Positions 43,584 through 52,542 of a stretch of DNA of 64,000 nucleotides are shown piece by piece. Positions within the stretch are counted from its first letter, which is position 1; the number at the start of each line of letters is the position of its first letter. The notes beneath the pieces were generated by a model that saw only the letters and a program-made list of their open reading frames with translations, was not told where the DNA came from and did no database searches. The translations under genes and the position numbers were made by a program. Source of the stretch: JBAXAM01 sp964213355 (GTDB lineage Bacteria > Pseudomonadota > Gammaproteobacteria > UBA9339); NCBI GenBank assembly GCA_964213355.1, contig CAXOVY010000007.1, positions 45,734 to 109,733 of the forward strand. The letters run 5' to 3'.

Positions 43584-44330
43584 TTAAGCTATTTTCCCAA
43601 CTGTCGCCAAATAAACAGTAAACTCATCCCTACCATTTACCTCAATAATTTTATCAATAGCATCTTGCTCATATGCAGCAACTGCACAAGCTCCGGCGTG
43701 AATCGCTTCAACTGCCAAATAAAGATTTTGACAAACATGCCCAGCATCAAGTGCAATAAATTTATAAGCATAGGGACCACAACGCCATTCACTGCGATAA
43801 GGAACCGCTGTCCAAACGAAGACTACCGCAGCACCATGCATTTGTAGTTGATTAATTTCAAAACAACTGGTGCTGATTTTATCTGTTATACCACTTTGAG
43901 CAGAAACCAAACATAGTTTGTGATCAAGGGGTACATAACGATAAACTCCAGGCTTTAGGTCTTTAACCCGACGAATTACCAAATAAGTTTCAAATGGATG
44001 ACATGCGCCCGCCGAAGGAGCTGCACGGTGAGCAAAAACATCTTTATCAGTTATGCCTTGGGTAGACCACAATAAAAACGAAAGCTCTTTCATGGTCAAA
44101 AAATCCTGTGTAAATTTACGCCGGGAACGCCGATTTTTAATTGCATCTACCAATTTAATGGCAAAATCAAAATGTTCCGGCGCAACTAAATCAATTAACT
44201 TAGCTTCCGATAAACAAGGTTTTTGTCCAGGAGGCATTGGCACACCTTTATTGCTATCAGAGGGCCATTTACTCCATCCTTCTTCAAAATCACATTTCAA
44301 AATATCGCGACCAAAATTTTTATATTTCAT
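43584..44330 (-). CDS. SagB-type nitroreductase-family oxidoreductase
   Basis: A 248-residue FMN-dependent oxidoreductase of the SagB/ThcOx subgroup. It shows RRSRRKFTQDFLTMKELSFLLWSTQGIT, then RAAPSAGACHPFETYLVI and GVYRYVPLDHKL, and near the end QNLYLAVEAIHAGACAVAAYEQDAI, all typical. SagB enzymes in peptide pathways oxidise azolines to azoles, but no YcaO cyclodehydratase or precursor peptide lies nearby. Stand-alone SagB-like enzymes of unknown substrate are known in many proteobacteria. It is convergent with the exported-protein gene and divergent from fba. Confidence 0.9.
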   Translation of the reverse strand: MKYKNFGRDILKCDFEEGWSKWPSDSNKGVPMPPGQKPCLSEAKLIDLVAPEHFDFAIKLVDAIKNRRSRRKFTQDFLTMKELSFLLWSTQGITDKDVFAHRAAPSAGACHPFETYLVIRRVKDLKPGVYRYVPLDHKLCLVSAQSGITDKISTSCFEINQLQMHGAAVVFVWTAVPYRSEWRCGPYAYKFIALDAGHVCQNLYLAVEAIHAGACAVAAYEQDAIDKIIEVNGRDEFTVYLATVGKIA

Positions 44331-44489
44331 ATTTCCTCCCTGCTGGTCTTTATGTCAAATTATAGCACTTCAATTTATTAACTACACCTATAAAAAAACA
44401 CCTAACCAACCAATATTTTTAAAATGTTTTTACTTGATTAGATCCCGTGTGTTAAAATGCACCCATATCGCCATTAAAAGGAGTTTAAT

Positions 44490-45419
44490 ATGCCCTTAGT
44501 CTCTACCGAAGAAATGTTCAAAAAAGCTTATTCCGGTGGTTATGCAGTTGGTGCATTCAATGTCAACAATATGGAAATCATTCAAGGTATAACTGAAGCA
44601 GCTAAAGAAGAAAATGCGCCATTGATTTTACAGGTCTCTGCCGGCGCAAGAAAATACGCCAATCATACCTATTTGATGAAGCTGGTTGAAGCAGCGCTAA
44701 TTGAAACCAATCTACCAATTTGCCTCCATTTAGATCATGGAGACTCATTTGAACTTTGCCAATCTTGTATCGACGGTGGTTTTACCTCCGTTATGATCGA
44801 TGGCTCACACTTTCCCTTTAAGGACAATATAGAATTAACCCGCAAGGTTGTTGAGTATGCACACCCTCGCAATGTGACCGTTGAAGCTGAGCTCGGAAAA
44901 TTAGCCGGCGTTGAAGATGAAGTCAAGGTCTCTGCAGATAACGCTCTTTACACCGACCCATCTGAGGTTGAGGAGTTTGTCACCAAAACAGGAGTTGACT
45001 CACTGGCAATTGCCATTGGCACCAGTCACGGCGCTTTTAAATTCAAAGGGGTACCAAAACTACGCTTCGATATTTTAGATGAAGTCAGCCGTAGGTTGCC
45101 AAACTTCCCAATTGTTCTTCATGGCGCATCATCAGTTATGCCTGAATACGTTGAAATGATAAACAAATTTGGCGGCAAAATGCCTGGGGCACAAGGCGTT
45201 CCTGAAGATCTTCTGAGAAAAGCTGCCTCGCTTGCCGTATGTAAAATCAATATTGATTCCGATTTACGCCTCGCCATGACTGCCATGATCCGCAAAAGCT
45301 TTGCCGAAGATCCGACTAATTTTGATCCACGCAAATACTTAGCACCAGCACGCGATGCAATTAAGCAAGTCGTGCGCCATAAGATAGTTCATGTTTTGGG
45401 ATGCAATGGGAAGGCTTAA
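44490..45419 (+). CDS. fba: Fructose-bisphosphate aldolase, class II
   Basis: A zinc-dependent aldolase of glycolysis/gluconeogenesis. The 309-residue protein has the metal ligands in CLHLDHGDSFELCQ, EAELGKLAGVEDEV, AIGTSHGAFKF and VLHGASSV, in the pattern of the class IIB (Bacillus/tagatose-like) subgroup rather than the longer E. coli FbaA. AAGGAG precedes the ATG. A TAAAAT (44453-44458) 18 bases from TTTACT could be the promoter. The genome thus shows at least part of lower glycolysis (fba, gpmI). Confidence 0.95.
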   Translation: MPLVSTEEMFKKAYSGGYAVGAFNVNNMEIIQGITEAAKEENAPLILQVSAGARKYANHTYLMKLVEAALIETNLPICLHLDHGDSFELCQSCIDGGFTSVMIDGSHFPFKDNIELTRKVVEYAHPRNVTVEAELGKLAGVEDEVKVSADNALYTDPSEVEEFVTKTGVDSLAIAIGTSHGAFKFKGVPKLRFDILDEVSRRLPNFPIVLHGASSVMPEYVEMINKFGGKMPGAQGVPEDLLRKAASLAVCKINIDSDLRLAMTAMIRKSFAEDPTNFDPRKYLAPARDAIKQVVRHKIVHVLGCNGKA

Positions 45420-45496
45420 TTTACAAATAAACCAAAAATGGTAAACATATCTAACTCAATGAACCATATAGGTAAATGCCAGAAAGGAGAAAATAT

Positions 45497-48400
45497 ATGC
45501 CAAATCTTTTCACAAATTTTTTCGGAGGATATCTTCCTCAAAATTGGTCTAGAGGGGCACAAATAGGTGTAGTGGCAGGTGGTTTTGTAGGAGGTATCGT
45601 CGCAGCACCTGTACTAGGGCTAGGCGCAGGACTCACGCTACTAACTGTTCTTGGAGGAATGGTACTAGGTGGAGAGGTAGGAATAGCAATAGAAAAAAAA
45701 TATCTACTTTCTGTCGCGAATAAAAAATTAGGAATATCTCTTCCGCCAATAACCATCAAACTTAAAAAAGAGATAATTGATGGTGAAGAACGTGCTGTTT
45801 TTAACTTTGAAGACGTTACAGCATTTAATCTTGATGAAATAAATCACGCAGTTGATCAATACACAAAAGTCACCGATGTGAGGGCTATCGAAAATTACAA
45901 ATTTGAAGAAAAACCTAAATATTCAGTTAGGTTGGTTGCAAAAAGTGATGTCACACTCGGAGAGCTCGACTACTCTGACATGTCCTCCTTCGACGTTGTT
46001 GTTACCAATCAAAAGACTGGTAAGGAGGCCTCGTCTGCAGAACGTGACGCCGTATTAACAACATTAGGCGTAATGCCTAAATTCCTGGGGGGTGAATTGA
46101 CAGACCCTGAAGCTAAGGCCACTGAGGTAATTGACGAAGCTGGATCAGCTGTTGGAGATTGGCTTAAACGTAATATTTTAGGGAAAACAAATAGACTAAC
46201 AGTCGACCCAAATGCACTTCCTAACCCTGAACTCGAAAAAGAAGAATTTTTTGATAGCTTGATAAATGTTGCTATAAGCACCGGACGTTATGAAGAAATT
46301 CTAGGTCATTATAGAAACACAATGATAGCGCAGTATAGGAAAGTTAATGAACTTAAAAAATCAGAAAAGAAACTTGAAAATCATATTGACAGCTGTTTTG
46401 GGTTTCTTTCAAGACCAAGCGTTCGTCAATTTGCCGTAGGACTCTTAGTAACAGCAGCATTTGTTGCAACTGCTTTCATCCCAGGATTAAATGTAACCGT
46501 CTTCGCACTCTGTGCTCTTATTTCTTTTGGCTTCTCAATTTTTAAGGGTGTTCAGTTATTTAATAAATTTTTGGAAGACAGGAAGTTTGAGAGCGAAAGA
46601 AAAGCGAATGAGGCAAAAATAGCTAAATTTGAAAGTACATTTAAAGGGCTTGATGTAACTAATCGAGCTATTGAGACTTGTATTAAAGATAAAACATCAC
46701 TCCTCTCACTAGAAAAACAAGAAGCGAGCGACACTTGTGCCCAAGTTATTAGCAAATGGGTATGTAGCCCCGCCGGCAGTGCTTGCAAAGAACTTAAGCT
46801 ACCAGGAAATAATATCACCCTGATCGGGGCAAGTAAACTTGCTGAAGCGTTAAAAAACTTCTCACATATACAGAAAATTGATTTAAGCGGTAATCCTATT
46901 GGCGAAGAGGGAGTAGAAGCCATCAAAGATGCCTTGTTGGTAAACCTTACCGTTACAAGCTTCTCGTATGACAAAGACGAAACACCTCCCCAACTTAGCA
47001 AAGATATTGAAAAACAGTTATTAATAAACCAATATTTGCAAGGAATTTCTCCCGATATAGGTGACCACTTCACAAGCCAAGATGAGTTTCATAAAGCTGC
47101 AATAGAAAAAATAAAAAACACTCAAGTTCTTCCTTACTTACAAGCAATCGACGTCACCAATTCACCCTCTGAAATACAAAGAGCAATAATACAAACTCAA
47201 TTGCATATGATTCTCGCGAGTACTTTTCCTGAGGCTCAACGATTAGATAGCTATATAGCTATCTATAATAAAATTACTCACGAGGACTTTGAAGCAATAA
47301 AAGAAGACCAAAAGATTATATTACAATCGGTCAAAATCGCACTATTTAGTAAAGACAGGCTCCGCCCTATTTCTGCTCCTGGAGTAAAAGCCTTAAGGGA
47401 AATGCAGGATGCAGATAGAGTAGCCTTGCTTGAACACAGTCTTGTCGTAATTCCTTCCATCAACGAGGATGATACTAATATACATGCTCATGGAATAGCC
47501 GTTTTAACTTCTCGATTAATTGGTTTTGAAAGTACGTTTGCTGAACCAAAACTACGTGAATGTTTGGAACAATGGAGTACAGGAAAACTGAGTTTTGATG
47601 GGTATATTAGTCATCTAAAGACCGTAAAAGCATCTCTTCCTTTACCTTTAAAAGACGAAGTAGAAACAATAATACAAGCAGGGTTACAAGCAGACTTACC
47701 AACTAGATTTACCTGCTTAAAAGGGTCCTCTATTGATGATTTTCCAAAACTGCAAGAAGCATTAGAAACATCCTACGAGTTAAGAAGTTTTGAATTTCCA
47801 AAAGAGGTAGATGCAAATGTTAAAAAGCATGTTGAAGGTATTATTAAAAGAAATCAGATACGAGATATACTTGAACATCCTCTTACGCCAGCGGCATTGA
47901 CCAAATTTTTTGAGCTTTACAAAGATATGGATCCAAAACACTTAGCAGCGCCTGCAATAGATGTAGGCAAGCTTGTGACGTTAGTACAAACTGATGCTTA
48001 TAATAAAATAGACAAAACCATGTGTGTTTTACTGCAATCACTAGATAAAACACATCGTTGTACACTTTTAGAAAAATGTTTTGCTAACAGAGGCGAAACA
48101 AATGCTGTGAGAAAAGCCGCTCTTGTATCTAACATGATTACCACAGTGATTGCTGAGAATAGTAGCTTTAATTTCGATAACGCGACGCATGGTGATAATG
48201 GTACTCTTGAGCATTACATTTATTATTCCACAGTGGCGAAAGACTACTCCTCTAAAGAACTAAAGACAAGACTAGACAATCGAAGAAAGAAGCTCAAAAA
48301 AGAGGAAAAAGACAACGAGGCTGATAGATTTGATTGGATATTACAAGCAGACTTACGCGCAGAGCTTGGGACAGAATTTCCATTCTTATGCAGCCCATTC

Positions 48401-49915
48401 GAAAAACCAAGTCCAGAGCAACTAGCAGGATTAAAAACAGTCTTAGATAAAGTTCCCCCCGATTTAAGAAGTGAATTCCCGGATAAAGTTGATAAGGGTG
48501 TTAAATCTTATATCGCTCACATTATCAATAGAAACAAACTAAATGATGCAATTTCTGATTATGCCACTTCAGAAAAAAAGTTAAAAAAATTCTTGGCAGT
48601 GTATGAAACAATCCCGGATGCAGAACGTCAAGAGTGCCTAAAAGATTTCAAAAAATTGGCTCAAGGTAATGAAGTAGCATTGAAAGCCCTAGTTCAACAT
48701 GATGTTGACAAACCATACGATTTTAAAAATCTGAAAGCCCTGAATGAAACACAGAGAACCGAAATACTCGAAGCTTGCCTTGAAAAAAATCCTAATGCTC
48801 ATGGTATAGCCACTTTAGCTGCCCAACTACTTACTGCAATCTTACAAAATGAATCGATAGATCCAAAATATGTATGGCAAATATTCGACTGGCCAAGCAC
48901 TATTAAGTCTTACACAAAATGGTCTTTTCAAGAATATATTGACCAACTGAAAACTTTAAGTAACACCTTAGAAGATGCTGACAGGATAGATGAAATAATA
49001 CAAACAGGGATACAGGAAGATTTAATAGCCAGATTTGATTGCTTAAGAGACAATCCCGAGAACGATGAAAGTTTTAGAGATTTAAAAGATGAACTAGAAC
49101 AACAATATGATTTAACAGAATTTGCCCCACGTCCATCAAGCCCAGGTCTTGGAGTTGTGAGAACCTATATCGAATCTATTTGCCACAGAAATTTAGCACT
49201 CCAAGCTGCAGCAGAACCATGTGACTTAGATGATTTAAATACTTTTATACGGGAATATAAAGCTATTGGAACCGATCTCCAACCAGAAAAGGTTTCCCTG
49301 TTATTAGAAGAGGTTTTCTCACCATTAGATGAGAAACAAAAACTTTCAATTCTAAAAACTGTTGCCTTAAACTTAGGATCTTATGAAAAAACAGGAGGAG
49401 GATCCAGGTGGGCATCCGATGATAGAGATAATTTTACAACAGTATTAGATTGTAAAAAATTAATGGAATTAGATAGGTCACATCGTATGGCACTACTCAC
49501 ACAATGCTTTGATACTGATCAAAACGCAAAAGAAAAAGCTGTTTTGGTATCTACAATGTTAGATGTCTTACTTAAAGACGAAGAAAAATATCAAGCCAAC
49601 AAAGACCAGCTGCTATTTAAAAACCTTGCTTATGAAATCTACTGGGCAATATCACCAGAAAAAGAGGGTAGCGCTCAACCCTATCACAATTTCGTCCAAC
49701 TACAAACTAGACTCAAAGAAATTGAAGCTAAAATTGACAAGGGAGGATATTCCGATACACCTGCTGAATTACGAGAGGCAATAAAGAAAAATTTAACCTC
49801 TGCTTTACAACCAAAACCAGAGGCCAAACTGTCATTGGATTTGCAAAAAAAATCTGCTGAGTCAGAACTTGAAAAATCATCCGTATTTGAGGTAATAAAC
49901 ATGGATGATGGATAA
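45497..49915 (+). CDS. Giant repeat protein of unknown function, effector-like
   Basis: I do not recognise this 1472-residue protein. Start ATG 45497 has AAAGGAG seven bases upstream. Two hydrophobic segments are visible: a Gly-rich one at about residues 20-64 (GVVAGGFVGGIVAAPVLGLG) and a helical hairpin at about 311-352. Between about 433 and 488 there is a short ribonuclease-inhibitor-like leucine-rich stretch (IQKIDLSGNPIGEEGVEAIKDAL). The C-terminal half holds about four degenerate repeats starting near residues 631, 841, 1074 and 1317, each with a pattern like R-x-ALLE-x-C…N…A-x-L-x-x-x-L, and three share a later RN(Q/K/L) helix. No signal peptide is seen. Length, membrane segments, LRR and lysine/glutamate richness recall Dot/Icm-type effectors; that is inference. 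Confidence 0.85.
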   Translation: MPNLFTNFFGGYLPQNWSRGAQIGVVAGGFVGGIVAAPVLGLGAGLTLLTVLGGMVLGGEVGIAIEKKYLLSVANKKLGISLPPITIKLKKEIIDGEERAVFNFEDVTAFNLDEINHAVDQYTKVTDVRAIENYKFEEKPKYSVRLVAKSDVTLGELDYSDMSSFDVVVTNQKTGKEASSAERDAVLTTLGVMPKFLGGELTDPEAKATEVIDEAGSAVGDWLKRNILGKTNRLTVDPNALPNPELEKEEFFDSLINVAISTGRYEEILGHYRNTMIAQYRKVNELKKSEKKLENHIDSCFGFLSRPSVRQFAVGLLVTAAFVATAFIPGLNVTVFALCALISFGFSIFKGVQLFNKFLEDRKFESERKANEAKIAKFESTFKGLDVTNRAIETCIKDKTSLLSLEKQEASDTCAQVISKWVCSPAGSACKELKLPGNNITLIGASKLAEALKNFSHIQKIDLSGNPIGEEGVEAIKDALLVNLTVTSFSYDKDETPPQLSKDIEKQLLINQYLQGISPDIGDHFTSQDEFHKAAIEKIKNTQVLPYLQAIDVTNSPSEIQRAIIQTQLHMILASTFPEAQRLDSYIAIYNKITHEDFEAIKEDQKIILQSVKIALFSKDRLRPISAPGVKALREMQDADRVALLEHSLVVIPSINEDDTNIHAHGIAVLTSRLIGFESTFAEPKLRECLEQWSTGKLSFDGYISHLKTVKASLPLPLKDEVETIIQAGLQADLPTRFTCLKGSSIDDFPKLQEALETSYELRSFEFPKEVDANVKKHVEGIIKRNQIRDILEHPLTPAALTKFFELYKDMDPKHLAAPAIDVGKLVTLVQTDAYNKIDKTMCVLLQSLDKTHRCTLLEKCFANRGETNAVRKAALVSNMITTVIAENSSFNFDNATHGDNGTLEHYIYYSTVAKDYSSKELKTRLDNRRKKLKKEEKDNEADRFDWILQADLRAELGTEFPFLCSPFEKPSPEQLAGLKTVLDKVPPDLRSEFPDKVDKGVKSYIAHIINRNKLNDAISDYATSEKKLKKFLAVYETIPDAERQECLKDFKKLAQGNEVALKALVQHDVDKPYDFKNLKALNETQRTEILEACLEKNPNAHGIATLAAQLLTAILQNESIDPKYVWQIFDWPSTIKSYTKWSFQEYIDQLKTLSNTLEDADRIDEIIQTGIQEDLIARFDCLRDNPENDESFRDLKDELEQQYDLTEFAPRPSSPGLGVVRTYIESICHRNLALQAAAEPCDLDDLNTFIREYKAIGTDLQPEKVSLLLEEVFSPLDEKQKLSILKTVALNLGSYEKTGGGSRWASDDRDNFTTVLDCKKLMELDRSHRMALLTQCFDTDQNAKEKAVLVSTMLDVLLKDEEKYQANKDQLLFKNLAYEIYWAISPEKEGSAQPYHNFVQLQTRLKEIEAKIDKGGYSDTPAELREAIKKNLTSALQPKPEAKLSLDLQKKSAESELEKSSVFEVINMDDG

Positions 49916-49942
49916 GAGTAAACTTTAAACAGATGTATCTTT

Positions 49943-49978
49943 TTCGGGGAGAAGTGCTTTATTTGCACTTTTCCCGAA
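49943..49978 (+). terminator. Terminator hairpin after the giant repeat protein gene
   Basis: TTCGGGGAGAAGTGC (49943-49957) pairs with GCACTTTTCCCGAA (49965-49978) around a short loop. T-rich sequence TCAATTTT follows. A T-run also precedes it (49939-49944), so it could also act for greA from the opposite side. Confidence 0.6.
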
Positions 49979-50034
49979 TCAATTTTATACAAAAACCACT
50001 GTATTTATAGACCTTCCAATGGTTGGGACGGACT

Positions 50035-50511
50035 CTAGATATACTCAATCTTTGTAATTTCTAGTTGTGCTACTCCTGTTGGTGTTGTTGCTTGGGCGAG
50101 GTCACCAATTCTTTTACCAACCAGCGCGCGTGCGATTGGTGAGTTAATCGAGATTTTACCAAATTTGAGATCCGCTTCATCATCACCAACTAGGGTATAA
50201 GCAGATTCAACATTAGTGCCTATGTTTGTAACGTGAACTGTAGTGCCAAACACTGCAATGCCATTCTTGGGTAGCCGAGAAACATCTATAATGTTAGCGT
50301 TTGAAAGTTTGCCTTCAATATCACGAATACGGGCTTCGATAAACCCTTGTGCATCTTTTGTTGCATGATAATCCGCGTTTTCACGCAAGTCACCAAGTGC
50401 TCGAGCTTCGCCAATTGCTTTAGCAATGTGTGGGCGATCAATAGTTTTTAATTTGTCTAGTTCTTGGCGCAAAGCACTGGCGCCCTTAACGGTCATGGGA
50501 GTTTTTTGCAT
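50035..50511 (-). CDS. greA: Transcription elongation factor GreA
   Basis: GreA rescues backtracked RNA polymerase. The 158-residue product aligns from its first residues with E. coli GreA (MQKTPMT versus MQAIPMT), has the N-terminal coiled coil with the acidic tip in GEARALGDLRENADYHATKD, and the FKBP-like C-terminal domain (YTLVGDDEADLKFGKISINSPIARALVGK, given as adjoining blocks). There is no ribosome-binding site before ATG 50511; a -10 TATAAT ends six bases upstream, so the mRNA is probably leaderless. queA ends 40 bases upstream on the same strand. Confidence 0.96.
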   Translation of the reverse strand: MQKTPMTVKGASALRQELDKLKTIDRPHIAKAIGEARALGDLRENADYHATKDAQGFIEARIRDIEGKLSNANIIDVSRLPKNGIAVFGTTVHVTNIGTNVESAYTLVGDDEADLKFGKISINSPIARALVGKRIGDLAQATTPTGVAQLEITKIEYI

Positions 50512-50517
50512 GAGGAT

Positions 50518-50547
50518 ATTATACTCGATTTTATTTGATTTTGACAA
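50518..50547 (-). promoter_or_regulatory. greA promoter producing a leaderless transcript
   Basis: On the minus strand TTGTCA (50547-50542), 18-base spacer, TATAAT (50523-50518). The distance from the -10 end to the A of the greA ATG is 6 bases, which places the expected transcription start at the initiation codon. Confidence 0.6.
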
Positions 50548-50551
50548 AAAA

Positions 50552-51571
50552 TTAAACTATCAACATCCCATCGCCATAGCTGAAAAAGCGATATCTTTGG
50601 TGTATAGCCTCTTGATAAGCGTGCATAATATTTTCATAACCGGCAAGGGCACAAACTAACAAAAGCAAACTGGTTTTGGGTAAATGAAAATTAGTAATCA
50701 GACCATCAATGCAGCGAAATTTATAGCCGGGATAAATAAAAATATTGGTATCACCACGATATGGTTTTATCGCGCCTGCCTGGCAGGCGGTTTCTAGCGC
50801 ACGGGCGCTAGTGGTACCGACAGCAATGATTCTCCCACCATTTTTTTTTGTATTTATAATTTGCTCGCAAACTTTTTCTGGAACATCGATGTATTCCTTA
50901 TGCATTTTATGTTCTTCAATTTTTTGGGCGCGAATGGGTTGAAACGTTCCAGCACCAACATGCAAGGTTAAAAATGCAGTTTGAATTTCTTTGCGGGCAA
51001 GGTTATGCATTAATTCTTCATCGAAATGTAAACCGGCTGTTGGTGCTGCAACTGCGCCATCATGTTTGGCATAAATAGTTTGGTAACGATCGCTATCAAT
51101 CATGGTTGGTTTATGTTCAATATATGGAGGTAGTGGGACTTGGCCAAATTGCTCGAGAATAATATTAAGCAGGCGAGGTGCGTGTAAAACCAATTCAAAA
51201 AAATCATCTTGCCGACCTATGATTTCAAACCAAGTGTCATTAGTTAAAACCAGTTTTGCACCGGTTTTTAGTGGTTTACTGGTTTTGATTTGTACCAGTA
51301 ATTTATTATTCTCCAGAATGCGTTCTACTAAAATTTCTGCCTTGCCACCTGTCGGTTTGGTAGCAAATAGGCGCGCCGGGATGACTTTGGTATTATTGAA
51401 AACCAACAAATCTTTTGAGGTAATTAAATTCGGAAAATCTTTAAAAACATGATGAGCGATAACGCCAGTTTCTTTATTGAGGCATAGCAGGCGACTATTA
51501 CTGCGTTTTGGTAAAGGAAACTGAGCAATGAGCTCCGATGGAAGATTAAACTCAAAATCGGTAAGATGCAT
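50552..51571 (-). CDS. queA: S-adenosylmethionine:tRNA ribosyltransferase-isomerase
   Basis: QueA adds the epoxycyclopentanediol precursor to 7-aminomethyl-7-deazaguanine in tRNA during queuosine synthesis. The 339-residue protein shows DFEFNLPSELIAQFPLPKRSNSRLL, FNNTKVIPARLFATKPTGGK, AVAAPTAGLHFDEEL, TLHVGAGTFQPIRA and NFHLPKTSLLLLVCALAG, all diagnostic. Length is close to the E. coli enzyme. tgt does not follow in this window. Confidence 0.97.
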   Translation of the reverse strand: MHLTDFEFNLPSELIAQFPLPKRSNSRLLCLNKETGVIAHHVFKDFPNLITSKDLLVFNNTKVIPARLFATKPTGGKAEILVERILENNKLLVQIKTSKPLKTGAKLVLTNDTWFEIIGRQDDFFELVLHAPRLLNIILEQFGQVPLPPYIEHKPTMIDSDRYQTIYAKHDGAVAAPTAGLHFDEELMHNLARKEIQTAFLTLHVGAGTFQPIRAQKIEEHKMHKEYIDVPEKVCEQIINTKKNGGRIIAVGTTSARALETACQAGAIKPYRGDTNIFIYPGYKFRCIDGLITNFHLPKTSLLLLVCALAGYENIMHAYQEAIHQRYRFFSYGDGMLIV

Positions 51572-51592
51572 AGTGGGGTAACCTTATTAACC

Positions 51593-51656
51593 GGTAGGCA
51601 CAAATTTTAGCCTGAGTTCTCCCCAGCAAACGCAGGGGCTAAAGCCTGCACCTACC
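51593..51656. repeat. Imperfect palindrome between rpmE and queA (REP-like)
   Basis: GGTAGGCA…TTTTAGCC (51593-51612) pairs imperfectly with GGCTAAAGCCTGCACCTACC (51637-51656); an inner CTCCCC/AGGGG-type pairing continues the stem. It could end rpmE transcription or be a dispersed REP unit. Confidence 0.5.
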
Positions 51657-51663
51657 AAGCCTG

Positions 51664-51891
51664 TTACTGCTTTTCGGCTGGAGTTTTCTTGATGCTATAT
51701 CTCTTCTGAAATTTCTCTACACGTCCAGCAGTATCTGAGATTTTTTGTTTGCCCGTATAAAAAGGATGACATTTGGAACATATTTCTATGTTAAGAGTAT
51801 CCTTGCCTACGGTTGAGTTAGTTTCGAAAGTGTTACCGCAGCTGCAGATAACTTTTACTTTTTTGTATTGTGGATGAATTTCTGGTTTCAT
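51664..51891 (-). CDS. rpmE: 50S ribosomal protein L31 (zinc-binding form)
   Basis: A 75-residue L31 of the C+ type: MKPEIHPQYKKVKVICSC has the first Cys pair, followed by NIEICSKCHPFYTGKQ with the second pair, so one zinc should be bound. The C-terminus RVEKFQKRYSIKK is typical. I chose ATG 51891, in line with the MK-start of known L31; an ATG two codons earlier is possible. Confidence 0.96.
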   Translation of the reverse strand: MKPEIHPQYKKVKVICSCGNTFETNSTVGKDTLNIEICSKCHPFYTGKQKISDTAGRVEKFQKRYSIKKTPAEKQ

Positions 51892-52025
51892 GATCATGTC
51901 TCAAAATATATAAAATATACAAATAACCAATAAATTACAACTATTTATGTATCTATTTGAACTTTTAGGGATCGAGAGTATACCCTACTTTACACGGAAT
52001 CAGCAAGCAAAAAATATTTATCGAA

Positions 52026-52425
52026 TTGACTCACATTAAATGTTACCGAAAGTAGAATAAGAAAGATATCGTTGACTCATATTAAATGTTACCGAAATGG
52101 GGAGCAAAATATGGGTCATAACGAAAGAAAAGCCTATCTTGACGAAATACGCTCGAGATACCGAAAAGCCTGCAAAAAGATGAAGGCCAAAATCTTAGAT
52201 GAGTTTTGTGCTGTTTGTAGTTATCACCGTAAACATGCCATAAGATCACTTGGAACACCATTCAGAAGGATAAAACCAAAAGCAAAAAAGCGAGGCAGTA
52301 AGTCAATTTATAACAAGGATTATATTGTTAAGCCGCTGGTTAAAATTTGGCTGGCTACAAACCAAATGTGCAGCAAGAAGCTAAAGGCCGCACTACCATT
52401 ATAGTTGCCATTCTACGAGGGCGAG
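52026..52425 (+). mobile_element. 5' remnant of an insertion sequence (integrase-type transposase), cut by IS21
   Basis: The left part shows two direct copies of a 26-base sequence starting TTGACTCA and ending TGTTACCGAAA (52026-52051 and 52072-52097, one difference), as seen at ends of some insertion sequences. A transposase fragment follows. The element stops abruptly at 52425, where the IS21-family element begins. Confidence 0.7.
52111..52425 (+). pseudogene. Truncated transposase (integrase catalytic-type, N-terminal fragment)
   Basis: ATG 52111 starts MGHNERKAYLDEIRSRYRKA and continues with KILDEFCAVCSYHRKHAIRSL, an N-terminal helix-turn-helix region found in integrase-core transposases. 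The frame meets TAG at 52402-52404 in the stretch LPL-stop-LPFYEGE; a TGG-to-TAG change would explain it, since the frame stays open afterwards up to the IS21 boundary at 52425. The catalytic part is missing. Family assignment is from memory of similar sequences, so moderate. Confidence 0.65.
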
Positions 52426-52542
52426 TGTCAATTTCCATGTAAAATTGACCCCTCTAGAGCATAAAGTTGCACCGAAAATTGACCCCTCTAATTACTAAAT
52501 TTACTCTTAAAATTTTAACTAATTTTAAGAGGATAAAAGAGG

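Noticed and set aside
43584..45419. Azole-modified peptide (TOMM) biosynthesis cluster around SagB
   Set aside because: No YcaO, no dehydrogenase partner and no small precursor ORF adjacent.
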